Shown one piece after another: positions 21,656-32,998 of a stretch of DNA of 64,000 bases. Made by a program: the position numbers and the translations under genes. Within the stretch, counting starts at the first letter, position 1. Every line of letters begins with the position of its first letter. The stretch comes from Nephrocerus scutellatus (taxonomy: Eukaryota; Arthropoda; Insecta; Diptera; Pipunculidae): assembly GCA_947095585.1 (NCBI GenBank), contig OX352762.1, positions 46,863,335 through 46,927,334 of the forward strand. Reading direction: 5' to 3'. The notes under the pieces are model-generated. The model saw only the letters and a list, made by a program, of their open reading frames with translations, was not told the DNA's origin and did no database searches.

Positions 21656-21934
21656 TGGACAGCACACACAAATAAGCCGTTTGCAAACCATACGAGCAGT
21701 TCAGTCATCATCGAGCGCTCAACACGAGCACACGCAGATCACGCATCATATCGTCTAGCTACCTGCTACCGATTAAAAAAAAAAAACCCAAAACCAAAAG
21801 CGAGCATTTCGCTACCTATTACTTTTTATTTTTTTATTATTTCACTAATTATTTTTTAATTTCAGGAATATTTTTCTTTTCCAGTTATTAGAATTTATTT
21901 TCAGAAAAGGTTTTCCTTCAATCAGCCCTATAAC

Positions 21935-23476
21935 ATGGGGAAAAAAGCAAAAAGTAAGGAAAAAGTCAACGAGTTCTTATCTTTAATTAAGGAACAAGTC
22001 ACCAACCATGGTGGGGATTTCCTGTTGTCATTGTACCGAAGGCTGGATGAAGTGAACCAGCTGTGCGATTCAGCGACTTCAGAGGAGGAAACAATGAGCG
22101 TTGTCGAGGAATCGGATACTGAAGCGTCCGAAGCCAGTAGCGGCGGAGAGGACAATTTTAGCGACGAAGATAGTCGCAAAGATCGATCATCTCCCGAAAC
22201 CATGCCAGTAAAGGCAAAAAGAAGAAGATTGTCTGCTAGTTCCAGGCCTTCATCACCACCAACTTCATCTCCGGCTGCAGTAGCCAATGATGTCAGGATT
22301 GCGCCAAAACCAGTTGTTGTCGAGCATACAACAAAACCAAAAGAGGTGCAACGTAGAACGGTGCAGTCATCCCAACCAACCGCTCAAGGAAACATAAGCA
22401 CTCAGAGTACTGGACCAACAACTAAACCATTTGCTATGCCACCAATTGTCTGCTTCAGACTGAACGTCGCTGAACTCTCAAAGTTCACGAAGAGTGCCAA
22501 TATTAGTTGCAGAATTCGCAACATCAATAGCAGCAAATCGGTCGTTACGGCCATGAACAAAGACGGCCACCAGCGTATTCGGTCTTTCCTACAGTCGGGA
22601 AAGACTGAATTCAACACCTATACCACTAAGGAGGACAGGAAAGAATTGTTGGTCCTTAAAGGTATTCACCACTCCTTTGATATTGAGGATGTCAAGGAAG
22701 CGTTGACGGCAGAGGGTGTGCCTGTGGTGGAGGTCAAACCCTTCAAATCACAGAGGAAAGACAGGAAATTTAACCATTTCATTGTAGAGCTTGAGAAGAA
22801 CTGCGATAAGGCAGCAGTATGCTCAAAAACCCTCCTGATGAACCAGCTGGTGCATTGGGAAAAGCTAAAACCAGCAGGCATTACCCAATGCAAAAATTGC
22901 CAAAAGTTTGGACATGTCGCAAGCAATTGCGGTATGAAATATAGATGTGTTAAGTGCAAGGACGAGCACTTACCTGGACAATGCCCGAGAAACGCTGACA
23001 ACAATAAAGACGACAACGTTTTCTGCACAAATTGTCCAAAAATTGGACATCTTGCAAACTATCGGGGATGTCCTAAATATAAAGAAAAAATGGCGGAAAA
23101 AGTAAAAACCGCCCAAAAGAAGATTGAGCAGCATAAGTTCGCCCAGAAATCTGCTGCAAAAGCGATAGTGAAAGGAGTTAGCTTTGCTAGTATAGCTGCT
23201 ATGGGTAATGCAGTTGCTAGCAAGCCAGCAACTAGCAACAAACAACCACCAACCATCCAAGAATGCAGTAAACCAGTGAAGAAGCAAGCTTTAAAAACGG
23301 CTCCATCTACTGAAAAAACTAATATTTTTGACGACACTGAAAGGTTATTCGGCGCAGACCTTTTTACAATTTTGCAGAAGGCAAGAAAAGTCGTGCTTGC
23401 TAATTATAGCAGCCTTGATGACAGGTCCAAAACAACCGTTTTGGGTCGACTTATTTGTGAATTATGTTCACAATAA
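21935..23476 (+). CDS. LINE ORF1 (gag-like, CCHC zinc knuckles)
   Basis: An intact 513-residue frame beginning MGKKAKSKEKVNEF. The first 200 residues are polar, Ser/Lys-rich and low in complexity. A folded region follows (residues ~230-305, including KGIHHSFDIEDVKEALTAEG), of the kind that comes before zinc fingers in insect Jockey ORF1 proteins. Three Cys/His knuckles follow: CKNCQKFGHVASNC (~319), CVKCKDEHLPGQC (~337) and CTNCPKIGHLANYRGC (~362). Such proteins package LINE RNA and guide it to the nucleus. The start is the first ATG after the 5' UTR. The stop overlaps the start of ORF2 by 13 bp. Confidence 0.85.
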   Translation: MGKKAKSKEKVNEFLSLIKEQVTNHGGDFLLSLYRRLDEVNQLCDSATSEEETMSVVEESDTEASEASSGGEDNFSDEDSRKDRSSPETMPVKAKRRRLSASSRPSSPPTSSPAAVANDVRIAPKPVVVEHTTKPKEVQRRTVQSSQPTAQGNISTQSTGPTTKPFAMPPIVCFRLNVAELSKFTKSANISCRIRNINSSKSVVTAMNKDGHQRIRSFLQSGKTEFNTYTTKEDRKELLVLKGIHHSFDIEDVKEALTAEGVPVVEVKPFKSQRKDRKFNHFIVELEKNCDKAAVCSKTLLMNQLVHWEKLKPAGITQCKNCQKFGHVASNCGMKYRCVKCKDEHLPGQCPRNADNNKDDNVFCTNCPKIGHLANYRGCPKYKEKMAEKVKTAQKKIEQHKFAQKSAAKAIVKGVSFASIAAMGNAVASKPATSNKQPPTIQECSKPVKKQALKTAPSTEKTNIFDDTERLFGADLFTILQKARKVVLANYSSLDDRSKTTVLGRLICELCSQ

Positions 23477-26206
23477 GCAGGATAAGTATATTCTCATATA
23501 ATGTGAACTCCATTTATTCTTTAGCAAGGCGTATCACATTTAAATTATTTATTAAAACTAATAAACCTGACATTCTTCTTTTACAGGAAACAAACCTCAC
23601 AGGGAGAAACCCGTTCAGTCCAGACAGATACAATATCCACAGTGTCGAGAAAAGCAGTGGACGCTCTAGGACGGCGGTCCTTATCAAGGACACTATGGCA
23701 GGCGAGAAGGTAGAAATCAGTGGGCTGCGTAGCATAGAAGCAACAGCTGTCAGCATCAAAGTCAACGAGGTTGAGACCTTGCTGGTGATATCTGTATACA
23801 ATCACTGTAACGCAACGAGGGAAGACATCCAACGGGATCTGCAAACTGTCTGCGGCATCTCCTCTACGCACACATACTGTGTAGTTGGAGGGGACTTTAA
23901 CGCTAGACACACCCGATGGCAAGATGAAGTGTGCAACAGTCAAGGAAAGGCTATTGCAGATTGGCTGGATTCAAATCCTCATCAGCATACCATGGCTGTA
24001 GTTTCTCAGCCCCGGAAGACGTACCCTCTGACACCGCCAACTCTGGATTTCTTTCTGGCAACTACAAATTTTATTAATATCCTTCCAGAATTAACAAATT
24101 ATTCATGTTTGGCGCACGATAGCGACTCGGATCATATGGCCATAGAGCTTCGAGTGAGGTTGAATCAGCGAATTTTGAAAGTCACACCAACATCTGAACT
24201 ACACATCAACTTCAGGAAAGTAAACTGGAACCGGTTTAGATCTGAAGTTGAAGCTGATTTAACAATGCCAGCAGACTGCAGAAATCTGGAGAATTACGAA
24301 ATTAATGATGCTATAAGAAATTTCGAGAATGCGGTAAACACAGCCATCAATCGGCAGAAAACAATACGCACCAGCAGGGATCGCTTCCAACACCTGCCTG
24401 GACATATACAGGCAATATATGCTCACAAGCAACGGCTGAGGAAGCGCCTTCAGAGGATTTTTAACAGGACTCTTAATACAGTCAATGACGAATACCAGTC
24501 TGTACTTTCGCAACTGCGTTGTACAGTGAACATGCTTCGTCAACCACTACGGAAGTACCAGGAAGATGGCCTGACCAAACGACTCCAGAACATCAAACCA
24601 GGTCATGATGCTTTTAAGAAGCTGAACGCTCTGGTCGGAAAGCGTATTTCCATTCCAGAGAGTATCACGTTTGGAGATCAAGTAGCATCCAGTCCTGTTG
24701 AAAAAGCCGAAGTCTTTGCCTGCCATTTTGAAAGGAGTTTTACGGACCGACCACCAACGCATCTTCCAGATTTTTGGAAGAGGTGGAGAGTCTTGTGGAA
24801 GACGTCACTTCTGCAAGTAATCCTGTAGTGCGGTTTAGTGAAGAAAACCCCGCTAGAGCGCCCGTAGACGTTGAAATGTTTACCAAAACAGCTATAGTCA
24901 GTGATTTAATAATGAGTGGAAACTCAAAAAATCTTCGGGCATTGACGGGATTTCTAACTTTTTGCTTAAAAAGTTACCGGGTATGGCAATCTTGATCTTA
25001 ACCATCATTTTCAACAATTGCCTTAACAATGGTTACTTTCCAGACAACTGGAAGGTGGCCAAAGTAGTACCAGTACCCAAAAAAACTGACCGCTCAAGCG
25101 TAACTGGTTACCGTCCAATAGTTTTACTGTGTTGTATCAGTAAAGTATTCGAGTCTTTGATCCGTAAAAAGATCAATACATTTTGTTCGGAAAGAGGCCT
25201 TATTCCTTCCTTTCAATTCGGTTTCCGTGAGAAGCACTCTACTACTCTACGGGTTTTTTTTGTACAGATTTTTGGCGACTCATCCACTAGGAAAGGGATT
25301 AAAGCCGGAGTTCCTCAAGGTTCCAGACTTGGCCCAGTCCTTTTCAACATCTACACGGCGGATCAACCCACCAATACAGCGGGAACAAGCAGCATGCTTT
25401 ACGCGGATGACTCGATCACGTATGCCGTTTCTCTCTCTCCTGAGATAGCTGCCCGAAGAGTGGAGGAACACCTCCGAAACCTTTGGGACTACTACCTCAA
25501 GTGGGGGTTGAAGATAAATGCAAACAAAACGGAACTCATCTGCTTCCGTGTGCCAGGGACAAGAACAGGGAGAAAAAATTTTGTGAGCCGGTGCAGAGGA
25601 TTAAAAATCACCCTTCCAGACAACACAGTTATAAAAACCCAATCATAGACGAAGTACCTGGGAATAAACTTCACCGAGAGGCTCAAGTTTAATGCCCACA
25701 TCGATAAAACGTTGAAAAAGGCTAATTACGCCCTTCATTTGGTGCACCCGCTTCTACGAAGGCGAAACGGACTGTCAAACAACACCAGGCTGCTCATCTA
25801 CAAGCAGCTCATCAGGCCAGTGATAACCTATGGCTATCCCATATGGTTCACCGTCTCACCAACAACGATGAAGAAGATCTCCCTATTTGAAAGGAAGGTA
25901 CTTAGGATCTGTACAGGACTCTGGAGGGTGCCAAACAGCTATAAGTTTGTCTCGAGTGCAAGGCTTTACGACGCGGCAGGTCTGCTGCCCATAACCGACC
26001 ACTTGTTCCGAATGGCAAAGAAATTCGTTGATGGGTTGGAAACACATCCAAGTCCGGAGATGCAAGGACTGAGAATCGAAGAAATCGAGCCAAGCCACCG
26101 CTATATAAACATCAGAGGATTCACAGATGCTAGATTTGACGACATCTTTAATAATCAAGACGTCTCCTTCTACGAGAAGGCCAGCAATCAACATTACAGA
26201 GGCTGA
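23464..26206 (+). pseudogene. LINE ORF2 (endonuclease and reverse transcriptase), broken
   Basis: The endonuclease (23464 to ~24170) is intact: NVNSI, QETNL, GGDFNARH and the final SDSDHMAI box are all visible. The frame stops at 24828 after a shift and goes on in frames 24774-24995 and 24962-25648. There YRPIVLLCCISKVFESLI, GVPQGSRLGPVLFNIY and LYADDS (YADD at 25400-25411) mark RT. Between GFREKHSTTL and VQIFGDSSTRKGIKAG the block holding the first catalytic Asp is missing. The C-terminal part (25712-26206) is typical of Jockey elements (RPVITYGYPIWFTVS). The gene cannot make an active RT. Confidence 0.85.
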
Positions 26207-26480
26207 AGATCACCCTGTTTATACCCCCTTTAATATTATTCTTCATTTTTATTTTATTTTAAAATTTATCGTTTAAAATTAAATTGCTTTAAAAATAAAC
26301 ATGTAGTAGATTAAGTAGTAAAAAATATTGTTTAATAATAAGCAATACAAAAAAAAGACAATGTAAATACGTCGGGCCCCTATTGTTGAGCCGACACTTA
26401 ATAATAATAGTTATAAGTTTAGTTTTGAAGTCAAAATTGTATAATATCTAAATGTTTAATAAAATATCTTAATCTTAATC

Positions 26481-27104
26481 TACGAGCAGTTCAGTTCTAT
26501 TCAGTAGCTCGTCAAGTTAATACAAGTTCAGTTTAATTAAGAACTCATCCAGTTCAGTTGCATCCAGAATTCATCAAATCAAGTTCAGTTCTATCGTCAG
26601 TTAACATAGTATAGTTAATACAGTTTAATTCAGTGGCCCGTCGAATAAAGTAAATGTATAATAAATATTCAAGTTTGTGTAGATCAGTGAAGTACAATAT
26701 TGTAAATAAGTTGTGTTGTGAAAAGAGTTAAATAAGAAATTCACCTTTGTAAAAATCATTTTTAAATAAATACATTTTCTTTTTTAAAAATATATTTCTT
26801 TTGAAAAATATAATTTGTAGACTTATTCTTTCAAATGAACTCAGTCAATTTCAACATTTCTATTTGTAACTGATAACATGTCACACTCATCTTTGTTGAC
26901 GTCTTTTTTTATTTTTTTTAAAACGTAGTTTATATAACTTGTCGGCATAAAAAACCTATAACAAAACCACCCAAAAATATATAATTATCAGGAAATAGCA
27001 ATCTATGTATGTACATACATATGCCTGTAAATACTATACTACACACCAGACTTGCTGAAGATCTTCAATCTGATTTTTTTAGTTTGTTATTGTTATATAC
27101 GTAC
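26481..27104 (+). repeat. Segmental duplication, copy 2, left part
   Basis: Matches 1217-1833. Changes are few: a small insertion (aaatattcaagttt in place of atatatg) near 26662 and scattered substitutions. It is interrupted at 27104 by the hAT element and resumes at 28630. The A/T-rich interior (26740-26830) shows nothing coding. Confidence 0.8.
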
Positions 27105-27182
27105 TAGTGATGTGTCAACTCGAGTTCATAAACCGGTTCAAACCGAGTTATTGCCAAACCGAGTTAAACCGAGTTGTGTTTG

Positions 27183-27370
27183 CATCAAACCGAGTTGGCG
27201 AAACCGAAAGAACGAACCAAAAAATGTAATGCCAAAACTGCATTGAAAAACCGAGTTGAACAGACGACCGAGTTGTATTTACATCAAACCGAGTTGGCGA
27301 AACCGAAAGAACAAACCAACAAATGTAATGCCAAAACTGCATTGAACAACCGAGTTGAATTGACGATTCG
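27183..27370 (+). repeat. 99-bp tandem duplication inside the hAT element
   Basis: Two copies starting catcaaaccgagttggcgaa at 27183 and 27282 each carry gtaatgccaaaactgcattg and several AACCGAGTT sites. The duplication raises the number of subterminal motifs at the left end. Confidence 0.85.
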
Positions 27371-27750
27371 GTTTAGTTGGTAAGGATAAGTTAATACATG
27401 AATGTACGCTTATATAAAGTCGAGTTGGAAAGCAGTACATATATATTGTTTTTCGGTTCGGTTTCTCATGAGACGGTGGCACTGTATGCGCTGTTTCGTT
27501 GTGAGCTCCATCGAATAATCGAACCATCGAACCAAGTCAAGCGTATAGATCAACATCGGTTATGAAATTTTACGGTTTTTATACAATACAAACCGAGTTA
27601 AACCGAGTTGCAAACTTTTTCAATATCTATTTTTGGTTCGTATTCTGCTTCGTTTCAGTTTCTTTTGTTACGGATTACGGTGGCAGATATTACAGTACTG
27701 TTTTTCATAATTTTTATCCCAACGTGTACGTTTATTTTACGAAGAAAATA

Positions 27751-28190
27751 ATGCCGGGTTCGGGCTATAGAAAAAAGTCTCTAGTGTGGGAGGTTTTTAA
27801 TAAATCAGAAGAAGGAAAAGTCATTTACAAGAAATGTTCTTCGTCATACAAGTATTCTGGAAATACGAGTACATTGACGATGCACATAAAAAAAACACCT
27901 TGGTGAATTTTTAGACATGTTGATGGGATGGTTAATACTGACATTATCCAAAGTACAAATGCTCAGCCTTCCACAAGCCAAGCAGTGGCTGATATTGTGA
28001 CTCCACAATCGTCTAATCTAGAAGAACCCCATGTTAAGAGACTCAGACAAACGCTGTTATCAGTTCCATCAAAAAAGTCAATATTCTTGATAATAAAAAA
28101 GATAGACAAATAAAAAATATATTGAAAAAAGCAATAGTCGCAATTTTTTTTAGAACTGCATCAACAATGTCTAAGAATTCACCTGGGTGT
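27751..28190 (+). pseudogene. hAT transposase N-terminal fragment (BED zinc finger)
   Basis: From the ATG at 27751 the product reads MPGSGYRKKSLVWEVFNKSE, then IYKKCSSSYKYSGNTSTLTM and HI. This has the shape of a BED zinc finger (conserved W, C and H), the DNA-binding module of hAT transposases. One of the usual two cysteines is absent. A stop at 27906 breaks the frame. From 27928 the next frame gives a Ser/Gln/Thr-rich linker (IIQSTNAQPSTSQAV) and later KKDRQIKNILKKAIVAIFF, resembling the start of the catalytic region, which is otherwise deleted. Confidence 0.65.
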
Positions 28191-28661
28191 TTTATTTAAT
28201 ATGCACCATCAATATAGTAGTATTGTCATAATACTTATAAGACGAAGATCATTCTTTGCAAAAAACTTTTCCTTCTTCCGGTTTACTGAAAACTTTCCAC
28301 ACTAGAAACAAGATTTGGTGGTCTTGATTAAAGAATGAATGAAGTATTTTTTTGGCTCTGAAGTTTTTTATTTACTTTAATGATTTTTTTTTTGCTTTTT
28401 TGTTATCTAATAAATTAATTTTTATTAAATTAATTAAAAAATGTAATTATGATTAAGTTATATGCCTTTGTTTTTACTTTTTCAAACAACAGGTATAAAG
28501 AAAAATAGTTCAAATATTTTTGCTAATTCGGTTTGCAACTCGGTTTGCAACTCGGTTTGCAACTCGGTTTGCTTCAATTCCAACTCGGTTTAACTCGGTT
28601 TGAGAAATTTTCGGCTTGGCACATCACTAATACGTACCTACCAAGTGCAACATATAATTAG

Positions 28662-29113
28662 GAGTGTTGCTACGCGCTACTGTCATCAATAGGACGAGAT
28701 AGATACGAGAGATGCGTAAGAGATGCTCGGAGCTCGCAACATAGAAAATACTACGCGCAACTTGGATATGATCTGCAAGATCAAACATACCTTCTAAACA
28801 GCAACTCAATCGACAAAATAAATTTAATATTAAAAGTAAGAGGTGAGCTGATCGCACTCAATTTTATTCCGCATCGCCCTGAGATACCAATCCTTTGCGA
28901 TATGTGTAACTTAAATGTGAGGGAGGACGTTTTCCACTTTATAGCTATATGCCCTATTTTAAAAGAATACCGTCTGGTATACTTCGGAGCAACTGAGCTG
29001 GACGAGGAGAGAACACTGGCATGCTTAACGGAGAATATGGGTGGAACGTGTTATACAACTGCACTAAGAAGACTTTAAAATATAGAAAAAATATCGTAGA
29101 GGAAAGTTTTTAA
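28662..29113 (+). pseudogene. LINE ORF2 C-terminal fragment, copy 2
   Basis: Duplicate of 1858-2310. One base lost in ctg(a)gcatgcttaac near 29016 shifts the frame before the natural end, and vmED has become vrED in the Cys/His cluster (CNLNVREDVFHFIAICP). The 3' UTR and tail follow to about 29290. Confidence 0.7.
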
Positions 29114-29698
29114 AATAGAAACGCCATTATAATTAGTTTTCGTTACATTATTGTTAAAATTCTTTATGCGAATATTTAAAATTTATAAATGTGCTATATT
29201 AGCAAACTCATATTTTATGTAGAAATCTCAAATGTCAATCTGGTAGACGGTAAATAAAGACCAAACCTAAATATAGGTTTATAGGTAAATAGGATTAAAA
29301 AAAACAACCCATAAAAATTAAAAATGTTCATGTAAATTCTCTAATAGGGGATACATATGTGTGCAAATTTTGAACCGGGTTAATTTGGAAAAAATTAATA
29401 TTATTATTCAAAAAATATTCTAACCGGAGATACACATGTATGGGGAAAAAATTAAAATCAAAAAACTCAAAAATTTTTACAAAAAAGTTATGCACCATCT
29501 TTGTTTTTATAAAATAAAAGTCTTATCTAACTAACTAACTATACGTACAAATAAACATACGACCATATGCAAATAAACATACGACCTATGTAGGTTTAAC
29601 AAAAAAAACAACCCATAAAAATTAAAAATGTTCATGTAAATTGTCTAATAGGGGATACATATGTGTCCAAATTTTGAACCTGGTTAATTTGGAAAAAA
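29114..29698 (+). repeat. LINE tail and AT-rich repeat before U3
   Basis: LINE tail to ~29290, then one and a half copies of the AT-rich repeat (aggggatacatatgtgt at 29345 and again near 29650). The A-run after cctggttaatttgga is joined to atcgttcatggaatagg of Rep. The GC-rich inserts and long minisatellite are absent. Confidence 0.7.
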
Positions 29699-30545
29699 AT
29701 CGTTCATGGAATAGGATTTCACATGCTCACATTTTAATAGCTCTGGATGATGATTTTAAATTACGAACGAAGGAAAATTGACAAAATTGTTAATGCTGAA
29801 GTTCCTGACCATGAGTTATTGCCCAATCTTTCTGAAATCATTGTTAGATATATGATCCATGCACCATCTGGCAACCGCAATCCAAACAGTCCATGCGTGG
29901 TGCAAGGGAAATGTTCCAAAAGTTTTCCAAAACAATTTCAATATGTTACATTGGCGACTGTCAACGGTACATGTACGGATACCATGTACAAAAGAAGAGA
30001 AACAGACGAAATAGAAATTTTTTTTGGTATCCAAAAAAAGTAATCTTGATGAATCTTTAATGCATGGGTTTCGCGCTACATCATTACTCCGGAAGCCATT
30101 TGTAGAATTTTTTGTTTCGCAATTCATGGTCAAAGTCATACCATATACCGAATGCCAGTTCTTTTGCAAGAAGAGTAGAGCGTTTGCTTCCACGTAGAAT
30201 ATACTCCTTTCAGCAGACCGTGCCACTTAGAGAGATACAAAACTTATTGCTTGGTTTAAACTCAACCAAAATGATCCAGATGCAAACCAGTGAAAATATT
30301 GGAAAATACCCGTTCAATATGATACGATACGACAAAACACTGTTTGGAAAAAGCGACAACGTGGTGGCAATAAAATAATTGGACGGATTTATACTGTTAG
30401 CATCAAGGATTCTGAAAGATTTTATCTTAGACTCTTGCTTCAACAGGAGATGGGAGCTAAATCATTTGAAGACATTAGAACGATTGCAGTAACATTTTTA
30501 CTTATAATGTTGTTTATAAAGAAATGTTTGATTAATGAATTGTAA
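29699..30545 (+). pseudogene. Helitron Rep fragment, U3
   Basis: HUH motif at 29722-29730, NPNSPCVVQGKCSKSFP block at 29747-30043, Rep end with stop at 30543-30545. As in U0, everything before atcgttcatgg is missing. The right side of the breakpoint is the same as in U0, the left side is different. Confidence 0.8.
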
Positions 30546-30726
30546 AGTTTAATTTTATTGCATATCAATATACCTTACATTTTCACTTCAAACCGAATTA
30601 TTTTATTTTTAATAAAGAATACTTTCTTATACTTTCTTTGGTATGTTTTTTACATATTAAATGATCGATTACTTTTTAAACAAAAGTAACCCTTAATTGT
30701 GCCATAGCCAGAAAAAGGGTGCGTGC

Positions 30727-31016
30727 GATACGGTCATAAGGGACTGGAATTTCAAGAACTAAGCCATTTCTCAAGCGATTTCTATGAAATTTGGTATATA
30801 GAACTAAGATGCGACCATAAGAGTTGGGATACGGTCATTAGGGAATGGAATTTCGGCAACTATGACATTTCTCAAGCGATTTCTTTAAATGTCGGTATAT
30901 AGGACTAAGATGCGACTATAAGACTGGACTATGGAAATTCTGGGATACAGTCATTAGGGACTGGAATTTCGGGAACTAAACCATTTCTCAAGGAATTTCA
31001 TAGAAATTCGGTATAC
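30727..31016 (+). repeat. Short minisatellite block, U3
   Basis: Same block; aactatgacatttc at 30858 replaces aactaagacatttc, a variant shared with U6. Confidence 0.8.
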
Positions 31017-31592
31017 CGGGTGATTTTGTTAATCTAAAACTTTCAAATATCTCGGAAAATAAACTCTCTACGAAAAAAATATCCAAAATCAAAATTTAAT
31101 CATCCCGTGGGAAAATACATTAGTGCTAAAATTAGTAGCTTCTTAACGCTCTCTTTCAAATTGGATAAAGGTTTCGATGTTTTATTGTAATATTTAGCTT
31201 GAGGCTGCTTTTTATTTTATGTGCGTCATCCGAGCTAAATTCATGTGGCTTCAAATTCTTTGTCTTTGAAAGTTGTGGTATTATACTGCAATATTCGGTA
31301 TTAGAAATTATCTTCCTTTTCCTTTTCTTAACATTTTTCAAGTATTGCCACAACTTTTCTGCTAGTCCAATGCTCTGAGGATATCGTGGGCTTGGAGATA
31401 TTAGTTTGAAGTTAAAGTCTTATGCCAGTTCCCTAACTTTCGGCTATTGAAGGGACTGTTATCCGATCAAATCTCTAGTGAAACACCCAACATGGCAAAT
31501 AACCGAGAAGTAAAAATCTTTATCATGTGATCAACTGACTTATCCCGAAGCCTCTCAATACACAACCGATTGGAATATTCATCAATTATAAA
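31017..31592 (-). pseudogene. Gypsy integrase fragment, U3
   Basis: Same remnant with the 73-bp deletion of U0 and U1, but the left flank carries variants seen in U6 (aatctaaaactttc). U3 may therefore be a recombinant between the two unit groups. Confidence 0.75.
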
Positions 31593-32172
31593 TATATATA
31601 TAAAATAGAAAAATTTATTTGTATATATATAAATATATATATATGTATATATATATGTATTAGTGCCTTACTAGCTCTGGAACGCCTTGACCAATTGCAG
31701 CCAAACTTGGTATACATATTACTTACTATGTGGAATCAAACATAGGTGGTGGGGGGTAGCAGGTTTTTTGGCTGGGGGAGGCGTGGCAGGTGATTTTAGT
31801 GTCAGACCCACCGTTTTCGGTACCGTAGTACACTCCTATGGTGGGTGGGTGACCGATATTAGTGTTGATTCTATGGTTTTCGGGGTCGCTGAGTTGAATG
31901 GTGATGGTAAGACAGCTCTAGGGGGATGGGGTCAATAACGGGGGGGGTGGTCACCGATATTAGTGTCGATTCTATGGTTTTCGGGGTCGCTGAGTTGAAT
32001 GGTGATGGTAAGACAGCGCCAGGGGGATGGTGTCGAAACGGAAAGTTTTTAGGACCGCTGGGATAAATAGTTATAGTAAGACACCTCTTTGCGGATGGGG
32101 TCTGGGGGGGACTGTTTGGAGGCGATATTAGCGTCAAATTTTACACCCGTGCAACGCCGGGAACTCAACTAG
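31593..32172 (+). mobile_element. Small non-autonomous Helitron, U3
   Basis: Ends CTAG at 32169-32172 with hairpin CCCG/CGGG, T next. Two inner ~100-bp repeats parted by seven G and TGG. Confidence 0.7.
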
Positions 32173-32173
32173 T

Positions 32174-32998
32174 TATAAATAAGTATGACACGCCACCATG
32201 TTCAAATATGTCCAGGGAAAGATTTTCCCATGTAAAACTAGGTGACTCATGAGCCAGCAGTAATTATGTTAACCTATTTTATTTGAAGACCCTGGTACTT
32301 TAATAGAAACATAAACAAGCGATCTGGCCTAGCAGTCTTAATTAAGTTCTCAAGTGGCCTGTGATCTGTCTGAAACACCATATCACGGCCATAGAAGAGT
32401 TCCATGCAACGGCAGTAGTTAGAAGTTCCTTCTCAATCACAGCCTACTTTTGCTCACTTGCAGACAATCTTCGTGAAGCAAATGTTGCCGGTTGTCCTCA
32501 ATGTAGCTTATTTATGTTGAACTCAACAAAACTAACCCTTGTTCATTCTAGAACCTTCATAAGTATTTGATCATGTTCGTCATACTCTTTGGTCGACACG
32601 AACAGATCTTTAAAATATATTTCCACCCCAGGAATGTTTCCAAAAATCTGAACCACTTTTCGCAGGTCAGGAGCACAACTAATGCCGAAGGGAAGTCTAT
32701 GCCATCTAGAGCGTCAAAAGGGAGTAATAAACGTAGTCAAATCTGCACTCTCATCATCCAACACCAACTGCCAGAATCCATTTTTTAAGTCTACTACTGT
32801 AAAAACTGATGTCTGTCGGTCGACTAGTAATGGACTCAGCAGCTGGAATTGCAAAACGTAGGCGGAAAATACATGCGTTTAACGGCTTCAGATCCAAGCA
32901 CAAAGGCAGTGACCCGTCCGCCTTCTCAACGATTTGCAGATTATTAACCCAATCCGTTACCAATTACACCATCGCTGAGATGTCATCATTATAGAGTC
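32174..32998 (-). pseudogene. Gypsy RNase H and RT fragment, U3
   Basis: Same RNase H and RT blocks with the Y-F-K-D box. It is cut at tatagagtc (32998) and joined to atgtatgtatgtatgtcatg of U4. The LINE tail, AT-rich repeat and long minisatellite are skipped. The two-base overlap tc fits end joining. Confidence 0.75.

Larger units (their letters stand above)
21706..26480 (+). mobile_element. Jockey-like LINE with 15-bp target-site duplication
   Basis: Target-site duplication tacgagcagttcagt flanks the element at 21691-21705 and 26481-26495. The uninterrupted target is present at 1217-1231. The element is 4,775 bp: 5' UTR of 229 bp starting catcatcgagcgctcaac, ORF1, overlapping ORF2, then a 3' UTR with AATAAA at 26458-26463 and a tail of ttaatc repeats rather than pure A. 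Both ends are defined, so it is full length at the 5' side. An internal RT deletion and frameshifts make it inactive. Confidence 0.9.
27105..28629 (+). mobile_element. Non-autonomous hAT transposon
   Basis: Terminal inverted repeats are TAGTGATGTGTCAA (27105-27118) and the reverse complement of TAGTGATGTGCCAA (28616-28629), with one mismatch in 14. The 8-bp target duplication ATACGTAC lies at 27097-27104 and 28630-28637, and the empty site is at 1826-1833. An 8-bp duplication and TAGTG-type ends define hAT. Near the left end the motif AACCGAGTT recurs, and near the right end its reverse complement AACTCGGTT is repeated at least five times (28531-28603), as expected for subterminal transposase sites. 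At 1,525 bp it keeps only the N-terminal part of a transposase. Confidence 0.92.

Noticed and set aside
21928..23337. Minus-strand frames inside LINE ORF1
   Set aside because: Shadows of an intact 513-residue plus-strand frame with zinc knuckles.
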